From assembly GCA_002431905.1 (NCBI GenBank), contig DJER01000025.1, positions 1-32,766 of the forward strand: DNA of 32,766 bases. The letters run 5' to 3'. The position numbers and the translations under genes are program-made. The notes under the pieces are model-generated. The model was not told the origin of the DNA. It saw only the letters and a program-made list of their open reading frames with translations, and did not search any database. How positions within the stretch are numbered: the stretch's first letter is position 1; every line of letters starts with the position of its first letter. Of the stretch, positions 22,794-29,691 are shown in pieces. The DNA comes from Christensenella sp. UBA5893. GTDB lineage: Bacteria; Bacillota; Clostridia; Christensenellales; UBA1242.

Positions 22794-23471
22794 ATGACAA
22801 AGCGAAAAATATTTGCAATCATCTTGATTGTGTTTGGCATATTTTATGGTGGGACAATTGCAACACTAAATTATTTTACGCCATTTAGTGTTGAAGAACC
22901 TGCTTTGCCAACATCACAAAGTACAAACCAAAATCAAAATGTTCAACAAAAGTTAAAAGACTTGGGATACTATAATGGAAATATTGACGGAATACTTGGT
23001 ACAAAAAGTATTCAAGCAATAAAGAATTTTCAAAGAGATTATGGACTTACTGTTGATGGAATAGTTGGGAAAAACACGCTAAAAGCACTTGGACTTTTGG
23101 ATACTTCATCAACTTACACAAATAGCGACCTATATCTTCTTGCAAAATGTGTGCACGCAGAAGCAAGGGGAGAGCCTTATGTTGGGCAAGTTGCAGTTGC
23201 TGCAGTTATATTAAACAGAGTAAAAAGTGCGGAATTTCCAAACACCATAAGCGGTGTGATTTATCAGCCTTGGGCTTTTACGGCAGTAAATGACGGGCAA
23301 ATAAACTTGGAACCAAATGATAGTGCATATTCAGCGGCAAAAGACGCTATGAATGGCTGGGATCCTTCTTATGGTTGTTTGTATTATTACAATCCCGAAA
23401 CGGCAACAAGCAAATGGATATGGTCAAGACAAACAGTTGTAACAATAGGCAAACATGTGTTTGCATTGTAA
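22794..23471 (+). CDS. sleB: spore cortex-lytic transglycosylase SleB
   Basis: A 225-residue exported hydrolase that degrades cortex peptidoglycan (muramic-delta-lactam glycan) during germination. It has an N-terminal hydrophobic segment (6-25), a peptidoglycan-binding domain (49-100: VQQKLKDLGYYNGNIDGILG...FQRDYGL), then a Hydrolase_2 catalytic domain (about 112-225). The catalytic glutamate lies in CVHAEARGEP (E123). The motifs QPWAFTAVNDGQ and CLYYYNPETA complete the family signature. AGGAG (22781-22785) precedes the ATG. Its activity normally depends on YpeB, which is encoded directly downstream. Confidence 0.95.
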   Translation: MTKRKIFAIILIVFGIFYGGTIATLNYFTPFSVEEPALPTSQSTNQNQNVQQKLKDLGYYNGNIDGILGTKSIQAIKNFQRDYGLTVDGIVGKNTLKALGLLDTSSTYTNSDLYLLAKCVHAEARGEPYVGQVAVAAVILNRVKSAEFPNTISGVIYQPWAFTAVNDGQINLEPNDSAYSAAKDAMNGWDPSYGCLYYYNPETATSKWIWSRQTVVTIGKHVFAL

Positions 23472-23481
23472 GGAGTGAAAA

Positions 23482-24840
23482 ATGGAAAATGCAAAAATAA
23501 AAAAGAATAATGGAAAAACTATATTAACAATAGTTGCAATATCAATACTTTCTGTTGCGCTAATTACACTTGCTGTTTTGTATTCAATATCTATGTCAAA
23601 TCAAAATAATCTAAAAACAAATTTGGAAAATGTTTATCAAAAAAATTTTAGTGAACTTGTGGATAATGTGAACAATGTTGAAGTAAAACTAAGCAAGGTG
23701 TGCGCTTCCGATTATAATTCGTATGCAAAAAAATTGTTAAACGAGATTAGCAAAAATTCATCAATGGCAAGCACTAATCTTGCAAGTTTACCAGTTTCAA
23801 TAAATGGAATTGACGAAACAATAAAATTTATCAATCAAGTTGGTGGCTATACCGAAGTTATGGCATTAAAATTAGAAAAGGGGGAGAGTTTGTCAAGTGA
23901 AGAAATTTCAACACTTGAAAAAATAAGAGATAGTTTTTCAGAGCTAAAAACAAAAATAAATGAATTGTCAAAAGATATTTACTCAAATAATATTTTTAAT
24001 CAAAGTTCAAAACTTGATGGCGATTACAATAAGTTTACACTAAAACTACAAAATATGAAAGCAGGGGATGTTGAGTATCCTACAATGATATATGATGGTC
24101 CATTTTCTGACAGCACAGTAAACAAAAAGATAAAAAATCTTAATGACCAAAAAGTTGATACAGAAACTGCAAAACAAAAATTGATTGACATATTTAAAAA
24201 TATATCAAAAAATAATTGTTCATACCTTGGGGAAACAAATGGAAAATTCAAAACTTATGATTTTGAGTTATTTGGCAGTGACAACCAAAATATATATGTT
24301 CAAGTGTCGCAAAATGGTGCACACATTCTTACAATGAGTTGTAGTGATAATGGCACAAAACAAAATTATACTTTAAAGCAAGCAAAAGATATTGCAATAA
24401 GTTTTGCAAAACAAAATAACTTGGGAGATATGGAATGTGTTTGGAGTGATATCGTTGGCGGGGATGCATATATTAACCTTGCACCAGTTCAAAATAGTGT
24501 CATAATTTATTCAGACCTTGTTAAAGTGAAAGTTGATTTGTCAGTTGGCAATGTTATAGGTTATGAAGCAACAACATATTTTACAAACCATACAGAAAGA
24601 AAACTAGATGTGCCAAAAATAACAAGCGCCACCGCAAGAGCAAAAGTTCCAACAGGTTATGAGATTATTCAAACAAGATTATGTCTTGCACCACTTGACT
24701 ATAACAGAGAAGTATTATGCTACGAAAATATTTGCACAAAAAATAACGAAACATATTATTTCTATGTCAACTCCCAAACAAATCAAATTGAAAACATTTT
24801 AAAAATTGTTGAAACTGATGACGGGAATCTACTTTTGTAA
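23482..24840 (+). CDS. ypeB: germination protein YpeB
   Basis: A 452-residue partner that stabilises and localises SleB in the spore. It has a short cytoplasmic N-terminus, a membrane anchor (12-34), a helical N-terminal domain with SSMASTNLASLP (95-106), the hallmark YPTMIYDGPFSD (about 199-210), then PepSY-like repeats (TLKQAKDIAISFAKQNNL; TSATARAKVPTGYEIIQTRLCLAP). The length matches the family. AAGGAG lies just after the sleB stop. The operon order sleB-ypeB is as in Bacillus; joining spoIIR in front is the local variation. Confidence 0.93.
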   Translation: MENAKIKKNNGKTILTIVAISILSVALITLAVLYSISMSNQNNLKTNLENVYQKNFSELVDNVNNVEVKLSKVCASDYNSYAKKLLNEISKNSSMASTNLASLPVSINGIDETIKFINQVGGYTEVMALKLEKGESLSSEEISTLEKIRDSFSELKTKINELSKDIYSNNIFNQSSKLDGDYNKFTLKLQNMKAGDVEYPTMIYDGPFSDSTVNKKIKNLNDQKVDTETAKQKLIDIFKNISKNNCSYLGETNGKFKTYDFELFGSDNQNIYVQVSQNGAHILTMSCSDNGTKQNYTLKQAKDIAISFAKQNNLGDMECVWSDIVGGDAYINLAPVQNSVIIYSDLVKVKVDLSVGNVIGYEATTYFTNHTERKLDVPKITSATARAKVPTGYEIIQTRLCLAPLDYNREVLCYENICTKNNETYYFYVNSQTNQIENILKIVETDDGNLLL

Positions 24841-24857
24841 TAAAGTGTGCAAAAATA

Positions 24858-24886
24858 TTTACTTTTTTACAAATGTATGTTATATT
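24858..24886 (+). promoter_or_regulatory. promoter of the Rho-like gene
   Basis: TTTACT (24858-24863), a 17-bp spacer, then TGTTATATT with TATATT (24881-24886) as an extended -10. The start near 24893 excludes the in-frame ATG at 24873 and supports ATG 24909. Confidence 0.78.
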
Positions 24887-24908
24887 ACTCTTGAAAAGTG
24901 AGATAATA

Positions 24909-26033
24909 ATGGAAAATAAAACATATGATGAATTGGAAGAGTTGGGGATTCATGAATTGAGAACACTTGCAAGAAGTGTTGGTGTAAAATCCCCAACATC
25001 AAAAAAACGTCAAGTTTTGATTGATGAAATAAAGCAAATCAAATCAGGACAAGTAAAACCACAATTCAACACACATTTTGGCAGACCGGTAAAAAATCAT
25101 GGAAATCAAGATAACTTAATATCAAAATATATAACAATGGGTGATGAAGAACTTGAAAGCAAGTTTGAAACTGCCGATGATGATAATTTTGGAAAAATTA
25201 AATTTGAGCAAAACCTAAAAGACTTTGATGGCGAAGCATGTTCAAAATTAATTGATGTTATGGGTTATGTTAGAAAAACTCAAAAGAATGGTTACTATTT
25301 TTTAAATTACAAAAAAATAGCACAAAAAATATATATTGTAATCGAAGAAGAAGATATAGAAAAATACAATATTTTGGAAGGCGACATTATTACAGGTTAC
25401 GCATCCCTTAATCCAAAAACAAATTTTGCCAAACTAAAATCTGTTATCGCAGTAAATGGCAACAATCCTTTGGAAAATGTTTATGATAAGGACAAAGACT
25501 ATATTTTGCCACAAACAGTTATTGATGAAAATGGCTTTAAACTTGGACAAAGTAAACTTGTTTGTGTTCAAAATAGAGATGATTCAATAAATTTTATAAA
25601 TGAAAAATCAAATTCCTTAAAAATAAACAATGCGAAATTTGTTGCTTTGGGCGTTGATATCTCAATCGAAACAAAATTAAAGTTTGATAGAATCCAAAAC
25701 CTAATTCAAGTTACATCAATGAACGAAGAAGCTGCCTTATTCTCAAAGGACACAATTATTGATGCAATAAATGTTGTTAATTCTCTTTATTATCACGGAT
25801 ATAATGTTGTTTTGTTTGTTCCAAACCTATTTCATATATATGACATTTTGGATGAAGCATATGCAGGCAATGGGAAACACTCAGAAGAAGTTATAATGCT
25901 TATAAAAAAATTGCTTTCGCAATGCAAGGCAAGTAATGATTCAAGCATAACAATTTATGGAATGTACTATAATGAGCAAATTCCAGAATACACAAATGAA
26001 TTAAAATTTGTTGACAAAATAATAAACTCATAA
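24909..26033 (+). CDS. Rho-like protein lacking ATPase motifs
   Basis: 374 residues in the layout of transcription terminator Rho. There is an N-terminal Rho_N helix bundle (1-42: YDELEELGIHELRTLARSVGV), a cold-shock RNA-binding domain (about 110-180: VMGYVRKTQKNGYYFLN...YNILEGDIITGYA) and a C-terminal region that follows the Rho ATPase fold. The P-loop position reads CVQNRDDSINF (219-229) instead of APPKAGKTTLL. The catalytic DERPEE reads DISIETK (250-256), and the Walker B aspartate in VVILLDSITR is lost (NVVLFVPNLFH, 299-309). It therefore probably binds RNA or Rho but cannot hydrolyse ATP. The start is supported by the promoter position; the SD is weak. It lies three genes upstream of nusG. 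Confidence 0.75.
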   Translation: MENKTYDELEELGIHELRTLARSVGVKSPTSKKRQVLIDEIKQIKSGQVKPQFNTHFGRPVKNHGNQDNLISKYITMGDEELESKFETADDDNFGKIKFEQNLKDFDGEACSKLIDVMGYVRKTQKNGYYFLNYKKIAQKIYIVIEEEDIEKYNILEGDIITGYASLNPKTNFAKLKSVIAVNGNNPLENVYDKDKDYILPQTVIDENGFKLGQSKLVCVQNRDDSINFINEKSNSLKINNAKFVALGVDISIETKLKFDRIQNLIQVTSMNEEAALFSKDTIIDAINVVNSLYYHGYNVVLFVPNLFHIYDILDEAYAGNGKHSEEVIMLIKKLLSQCKASNDSSITIYGMYYNEQIPEYTNELKFVDKIINS

Positions 26034-26060
26034 AAAAATGTGGCAGTAGCCACATTTTTT
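26033..26060. terminator. bidirectional terminator between two convergent genes
   Basis: AAAAAATGTGGC (26033-26044) pairs with GCCACATTTTTT (26049-26060) around AGTA, with T runs on both strands. Confidence 0.88.
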
Positions 26061-26067
26061 ATTTTTA

Positions 26068-26877
26068 TCATAAACTAAATTCATTATCTGATGATTTTTC
26101 TTGTGTTTTTGGTCTTGTTGGAATTTTTGGCATTTCTCGTACTTTTGGTCGTTCTTGTTTTGTTTCTTTAACTTGCTCATTTATGTTTGTGTTTTGAACT
26201 TCGTTTTGGGTGGTTTGTTCTTGCACATTCTTTGCTTCTTGTTGTTTTAAGATGCGGGCATTGTTTAAAATTGCACGACTTTTTGACAAATCAAAAAGTT
26301 TTTGTGACAAAATTATTGAGTTTACCTTTTCAGTAAAACTATATTCCAAAAGTTCGCTAAGTTCACTGTCAAGCCCATAAATATCAAGATACATTTTTAG
26401 GGCATTTGCATCTTTTTGTTTTAACTTTTCTTTTGCAAGTTTAAGCAATTCTCCACGATTTTTTAAAGTAATAATCATTTTTTTGAGTTGCTTTTTGTCT
26501 TGTTTTGAAAGTTCGCCACTAAGTTTGTTTTGCATTTCTTGCAAAATTGAATCATTGTTTTCTATTGCAATATCAAAATTTTTTGCAATGCTCTTATTAT
26601 TGGCATCCAAAAAAGGTTCAGGGAAAGCTTTTCCTTTTTTACCTTTGATTTCCAGTACATCGGCTGCAAATTCTTCGTCAAGAGTAAAATCACTGTCAAA
26701 AGGGTTGTATCCTTGCTCTTCATATAATTTCCCCAAATTTTCGTTATATAAATTTAGTGCGTTAAAAACATCAACACTTTTGGTTTCCTTTAAATCGTGT
26801 TTGATATCATCCATAAGTTCATTTTCTGACTTTTGCTCTGCAAGGCTGTTCTTTTTTGTATAATCAATTATTTCCAT
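26068..26877 (-). CDS. 269-residue coiled-coil protein, unknown function
   Basis: A soluble, highly charged protein. The middle (about 100-165) is helical with heptad-like Leu/Lys/Glu patterns (MQNKLSGELSKQDKKQLKKMIITLKNRGELLKLAKEKLKQKD, given here only as its visible blocks). The last 60 residues are Gln/Asn/Thr-rich and then Pro/Lys-rich (REMPKIPTRPKTQEK), probably disordered. There are no cysteines, signal peptide or membrane segment. I do not recognise a family. No SD precedes the ATG, and a strong promoter ends six bases upstream, so a leaderless mRNA is likely. It converges with the Rho-like gene and is divergent from rpmG-secE-nusG. Confidence 0.75.
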   Translation of the reverse strand: MEIIDYTKKNSLAEQKSENELMDDIKHDLKETKSVDVFNALNLYNENLGKLYEEQGYNPFDSDFTLDEEFAADVLEIKGKKGKAFPEPFLDANNKSIAKNFDIAIENNDSILQEMQNKLSGELSKQDKKQLKKMIITLKNRGELLKLAKEKLKQKDANALKMYLDIYGLDSELSELLEYSFTEKVNSIILSQKLFDLSKSRAILNNARILKQQEAKNVQEQTTQNEVQNTNINEQVKETKQERPKVREMPKIPTRPKTQEKSSDNEFSL

Positions 26878-26883
26878 AGTTAT

Positions 26884-26912
26884 ATTTTAAAAAATATTAG
26901 TATATTTGTCAA
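26884..26912 (-). promoter_or_regulatory. promoter placing +1 at the start codon of the 269-residue gene
   Basis: On the minus strand: perfect TTGACA (26912-26907), a 17-bp spacer, TAAAAT (26889-26884), then six bases (ATAACT) and the ATG at 26877. The expected transcript start coincides with the A of the ATG. Confidence 0.75.
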
Positions 26913-26945
26913 ATAAAAGTTAGTATGAAAATATTGAAAATATTG

Positions 26946-26974
26946 TTGACAAAATGCTGGACATATGGTAACAT
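26946..26974 (+). promoter_or_regulatory. promoter of rpmG-secE-nusG
   Basis: TTGACA (26946-26951), a 17-bp spacer and TAACAT (26969-26974); start near 26981, immediately before the leader hairpin. Confidence 0.82.
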
Positions 26975-26981
26975 TTAGGTG

Positions 26982-27008
26982 CACTTGAAAGTTTCGGGTG
27001 TTTTTTTT
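26982..27008 (+). terminator. leader hairpin with 8-T tract (possible attenuator)
   Basis: CACTTGAA (26982-26989) pairs with TTCGGGTG (26993-27000), including two G-U pairs, around a three-base loop, followed at once by eight T residues. It lies at the very 5' end of the predicted rpmG-secE-nusG transcript. Confidence 0.55.
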
Positions 27009-27035
27009 AAGTAGAGAAAATTAAGGAGAGATATT

Positions 27036-27197
27036 ATGGCAAATCCAACAAGAACATTAGTAACACTTGCTTGCACAGAATGCAAAGAAAGAAATTATTC
27101 AACAAGCAAAAACAAAAGAAGCCAACCAGACAGAATTGAAATTTCAAAATATTGCCCAAGATGCAATAAACACACTGTTCACAAAGAAACAAAATAA
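27036..27197 (+). CDS. rpmG: 50S ribosomal protein L33 (zinc-binding form)
   Basis: A 53-residue ribosomal protein, begins MANPTRTLVTLACTECKERNY and ends KYCPRCNKHTVHKETK, with the C-x-x-C pairs (C13/C16 and C40/C43) of the zinc-binding L33 type. AAGGAG (27023-27028) lies seven bases before the ATG. rpmG-secE-nusG is the standard Firmicutes order. The cysteine form suggests zinc-responsive paralogues may exist elsewhere in the genome. Confidence 0.95.
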   Translation: MANPTRTLVTLACTECKERNYSTSKNKRSQPDRIEISKYCPRCNKHTVHKETK

Positions 27198-27207
27198 GGA
27201 GTAACTT

Positions 27208-27564
27208 ATGGCAGAAAATAACGAAAACAAAACTGCAAGCGAACTTGGAACAGAAACTGTAGTTGAAGCAAAAGAAATTGCTAAAACTGAAACAGAACAA
27301 TCAAAAAAAGTTGCCAAAGACCAAAAGGCAGTTAAAGATCAAAAAAAGGATAAGAAGAAAAAAGACAAAAAACCATCAAAGCTTGGCAAAAAAGTAAAAG
27401 AAACAACAAGTGAACTCAAAAAGGTTACTTGGCCAACATTTGGAAGTGTTGTTAAAAAAACAGGTGTTGTTTTAACAGTAGTTCTTATTTTTGCAGTAGT
27501 TCTATTTGGTATAGATAGATTACTTGCTTGGATTTTTGACCTTTTAATCAATAGTGTTGCATAA
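27208..27564 (+). CDS. secE: preprotein translocase subunit SecE, long N-terminus
   Basis: 118 residues; the core SecE is the last 60: an amphipathic helix with the hallmark ELKKVTWPT (69-77) and one membrane segment (about 85-108). It is an essential part of SecYEG. The first 60 residues are an unusual charged extension, first Glu/Thr-rich and then nearly pure Lys/Asp (KDQKKDKKKKDKKPSK), absent from the B. subtilis protein (about 60 residues) though extensions occur in several Clostridia and Actinobacteria. AAGGAG follows the rpmG stop, confirming the start and so the extension. Confidence 0.95.
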   Translation: MAENNENKTASELGTETVVEAKEIAKTETEQSKKVAKDQKAVKDQKKDKKKKDKKPSKLGKKVKETTSELKKVTWPTFGSVVKKTGVVLTVVLIFAVVLFGIDRLLAWIFDLLINSVA

Positions 27565-27575
27565 GGGGTGAATAT

Positions 27576-28106
27576 ATGGAAGAAAATTTAGAACCAAAAT
27601 GGTATGTTCTTCACACATATTCAGGGTATGAAAATGTTGCCAAAGAAAATCTTGAAACAATGGCAGTAAAATATGGCCTTCAAGATAGAATAATGGACAT
27701 TATTATCCCAACAGAAAATGTTATTGAAGAAAAGAACGGAAAGAAAAAGCTTATTCAAAGAAAAACAATGCCAGGATATCTTCTCGTTAAAATGCGTTAC
27801 GCTGATGATATTTGGCACAATGTAACAAGAACTCGTGGCGTAACTGGATTCACAGGGCCAAAAGGTCGTCCACTTGAACTTTCTCCAGAAGAAGTTCAAA
27901 GAATGCACCTAGAAAGAGTTGTTGTTGAAGTTGACCTTGAAAAAGGCGACAAAGTTAAAGTAATTGACGGTCCACTTGAAAATCAAATTGGAACAGTAAC
28001 AGAAGTTGACGGAGTAAACTCAAGATGCAAAGTCGCTGTTGAAATGTTTGGTCGTGAAACAATCGTTGAGTTGGACTATTCACAAATTCAAAAAGTTACA
28101 GACTAA
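27576..28106 (+). CDS. nusG: transcription termination/antitermination factor NusG
   Basis: 176 residues. The NGN domain (about 7-110) has WYVLHTYSGYENVAKENLE, MPGYLLVKM and TRGVTGFTGP; the KOW domain (about 122-176) has GDKVKVIDGPLENQIGTV. It binds RNA polymerase and couples it to Rho or the ribosome. AAGGGG precedes the ATG. The downstream 60 bases contain only a weak hairpin (GCAATC with GGTTGC), so read-through into rplK is possible. Confidence 0.97.
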   Translation: MEENLEPKWYVLHTYSGYENVAKENLETMAVKYGLQDRIMDIIIPTENVIEEKNGKKKLIQRKTMPGYLLVKMRYADDIWHNVTRTRGVTGFTGPKGRPLELSPEEVQRMHLERVVVEVDLEKGDKVKVIDGPLENQIGTVTEVDGVNSRCKVAVEMFGRETIVELDYSQIQKVTD

Positions 28107-28166
28107 TTTTTTGGATACAAACACTCGCAATCAAAAATGGTTGCAAAAGTATTATTTATTTCGGTT

Positions 28167-28196
28167 TTATCAAGTGAAAACTTGTTAAAATATAAT
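28167..28196 (+). promoter_or_regulatory. promoter region of rplK-rplA
   Basis: Two overlapping solutions: TTATCA (28167-28172), 18 bp, TATAAT (28191-28196); or an extended -10 TGTTAAAAT (28183-28191) with start near 28198, which alone would include the whole GTGG...CCAC leader element. Confidence 0.6.
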
Positions 28197-28198
28197 TC

Positions 28199-28245
28199 GT
28201 GGGAGAAGGATATTTGCTGTCCTTTGTAATCACCACTTAAGGAGG
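28199..28245 (+). promoter_or_regulatory. structured leader before rplK, probable L1-binding element
   Basis: GTGG (28199-28202) pairs with CCAC (28233-28236); inside, AAGGA (28206-28210) pairs with TCCTT (28220-28224), leaving a right-hand internal loop with GTAATCA. The SD AAGGAGG follows at 28239. TCCTT could alternatively mask the SD. A matching element precedes rplA. Confidence 0.55.
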
Positions 28246-28253
28246 ATTTTATT

Positions 28254-28682
28254 ATGCCAGCAAAAAAAATTAATGCAATTGTAAAATTGCAATTGCCAGC
28301 AGGTAAAGCCACACCAGGACCACCAGTAGGTTCATCACTTGGTCCTCATGGTATCAACATTGCAGGTTTTACCAAAGAATTTAACGATAAAACTGCCAAA
28401 CAAGCAGGACTTATCATCCCTGTTGTGATAACAATTTATCAAGACAGATCATTTGACTTCGTGCTCAAAACTCCACCAGCAGCTGTTTTAATTAAAAAAG
28501 CTCTTGGTTTGGAAACAGCATCAGGTAAGCCAAACAAACAAAAAGTCGGAAAGTTAACTATGGCACAAGTTCGCGAAATCGCTGAAACAAAAATGCCAGA
28601 TCTCAATGCTTCATCAGTTGAACAAGCTATGTCAATGATTAAAGGCACAGCAAGAAGCATGGGAGTTACAGTTGAAGAATAG
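28254..28682 (+). CDS. rplK: 50S ribosomal protein L11
   Basis: 142 residues, of normal length. The N-terminal domain has the glycine/proline loop PAGKATPGPPVGSSLGPHGI; the C-terminal RNA-binding domain has QVREIAETKMPDLNASSVEQAMSMIKGTARSMG. It binds the GTPase-associated centre of 23S rRNA. AAGGAGG (28239-28245) lies eight bases before the ATG. It is transcribed with rplA, and the leader suggests L1 autoregulation. Confidence 0.98.
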   Translation: MPAKKINAIVKLQLPAGKATPGPPVGSSLGPHGINIAGFTKEFNDKTAKQAGLIIPVVITIYQDRSFDFVLKTPPAAVLIKKALGLETASGKPNKQKVGKLTMAQVREIAETKMPDLNASSVEQAMSMIKGTARSMGVTVEE

Positions 28683-28715
28683 TGGAAGAGATTAACTCGT
28701 AAATACCACAGGAGG
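28682..28715 (+). promoter_or_regulatory. structured element before rplA, second probable L1 site
   Basis: GTGG (28682-28685, overlapping the rplK stop) pairs with CCAC (28706-28709); inner GAG/CTC (28688-28690 with 28696-28698) and a right-hand loop GTAAATA mirror the rplK leader. The SD AGGAGG (28710-28715) directly follows the stem, so structure or bound L1 would block it. Confidence 0.55.
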
Positions 28716-28720
28716 CTATT

Positions 28721-29407
28721 ATGAATAACGGTAAAAGATACCAATCAATAAAAAATTCTATTGATAGCAAAAAGCTTTATGAACCAAAAGAAGCTTTTGA
28801 TATCATGACAAATGCCCCAAAAGCAAAGTTTGATGAAACTGTTGAACTTCACGTTCGTTTGGGTGTTGATGGAAGAAACGCTGACCAACAAGTTCGTGGC
28901 GTTGTTGTTCTTCCAAATGGAACAGGTAAAAAAGTTAAAGTTTTGGTTATCGCAAAAGGTGACAAAGCAACAGAAGCTGAACAAGCAGGTGCTGACGTAG
29001 TTGGTGCTGAAGATGTTGTTGCAAAGATTGCCAACGAAAACTGGCTTGACTTTGATGTTTGTATCACAACTCCAGATATGATGGGTGTTGTTGGTAGAAT
29101 CGCTAGAGTTCTTGGACCAAAAGGTTTGATGCCAAACCCAAAGAGTGGAACTGTTACAATGGATGTTAAAAAAGCAATCCATGATGTTAAAGCCGGAAAG
29201 GTTGAATATCGTTTGGATAAATCAAACAACATTCACGTTGTAATTGGGAAACTCAGTTTTGGTAGTGAAAAACTTGCTGAAAACTATGACACTTTAATTA
29301 GTGCTATAATCAAAGCAAAACCAGCATCTGCAAAAGGACAATACATTCGTAATGTTGTTGTTGCAAGCAGTATGGGACCTGGAATTAAGCTTAACACAAG
29401 AGCATAA
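28721..29407 (+). CDS. rplA: 50S ribosomal protein L1
   Basis: 228 residues, full length. Family blocks: ETVELHVRLGVDGRNADQQVRGVVVLPNGTGK (seen as consecutive pieces), PDMMGVVGRIARVLGPKGLMPNPKSGTV and KGQYIRNVVVASSMGPGI. It forms the L1 stalk and in many bacteria represses its own operon by binding an mRNA site resembling its 23S rRNA site. The start is five bases after AGGAGG. Unlike the usual Firmicutes order, rplJ-rplL do not follow. Confidence 0.98.
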   Translation: MNNGKRYQSIKNSIDSKKLYEPKEAFDIMTNAPKAKFDETVELHVRLGVDGRNADQQVRGVVVLPNGTGKKVKVLVIAKGDKATEAEQAGADVVGAEDVVAKIANENWLDFDVCITTPDMMGVVGRIARVLGPKGLMPNPKSGTVTMDVKKAIHDVKAGKVEYRLDKSNNIHVVIGKLSFGSEKLAENYDTLISAIIKAKPASAKGQYIRNVVVASSMGPGIKLNTRA

Positions 29408-29414
29408 CAAAACA

Positions 29415-29450
29415 AAAAAGTATGACAACCATTCGGTTGCCATATTTTTT
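29415..29450 (+). terminator. terminator of rplK-rplA
   Basis: AAAAAGTATGACAACC pairs with GGTTGCCATATTTTTT around ATTC, with one mismatch and one G-U pair, ending in T. Confidence 0.8.
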
Positions 29451-29454
29451 ATTA

Positions 29455-29502
29455 TATGTCATTTTGACTGCCGACCACAAAGACTTGCTTTGGAAAAATC
29501 TC
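29455..29502. repeat. half copy of the palindromic element
   Basis: TATGTCATTTTGAC ... CAAAGACTTGCTTTGG ... AAAATCTC matches the right half of copy C1 (30232-30282). It is joined to copy B by a CATCTT-AAAG-AAGATG hairpin. Confidence 0.7.
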
Positions 29503-29519
29503 AACATCTTAAAGAAGAT

Positions 29520-29625
29520 GGGATTTCTCCTTTGCCCGTCAAGGAAGTAATGGTCGAAATGACTTTTTATAATAATCCTATGTCATTTCGACATTTACTT
29601 CGAAGTATGACCTTGGAGAAATCTC
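29520..29625. repeat. palindromic intergenic element, copy B (106 bp)
   Basis: Ends GGGATTTCTCC and GGAGAAATCTC are near-perfect inverted copies. The left half has CCCGTCAAGGAAGTAATGG and CGAAATGAC; the right half has GTCATTTCGAC, CTTCGAAGTATGACC and TTGGAG. It lies between rplA and greA, immediately before the greA promoter. Confidence 0.85.
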
Positions 29626-29639
29626 TTCCTTATTGCCAT

Positions 29640-29668
29640 TTTACTTTTTTTGAATTTTGTGTTACAAT
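29640..29668 (+). promoter_or_regulatory. promoter of greA
   Basis: TTTACT (29640-29645), a 17-bp spacer and TACAAT (29663-29668) preceded by TGT (extended -10); start near 29675. Confidence 0.78.
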
Positions 29669-29691
29669 ATCTCGCAAAAGAAGGTAAAAAT

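Noticed and set aside
29352..29687. ORFs spanning the palindromic elements (also 30173-30445)
   Set aside because: They have no SD, overlap rplA or repeat DNA, and their translated sequence reflects only the repeat.
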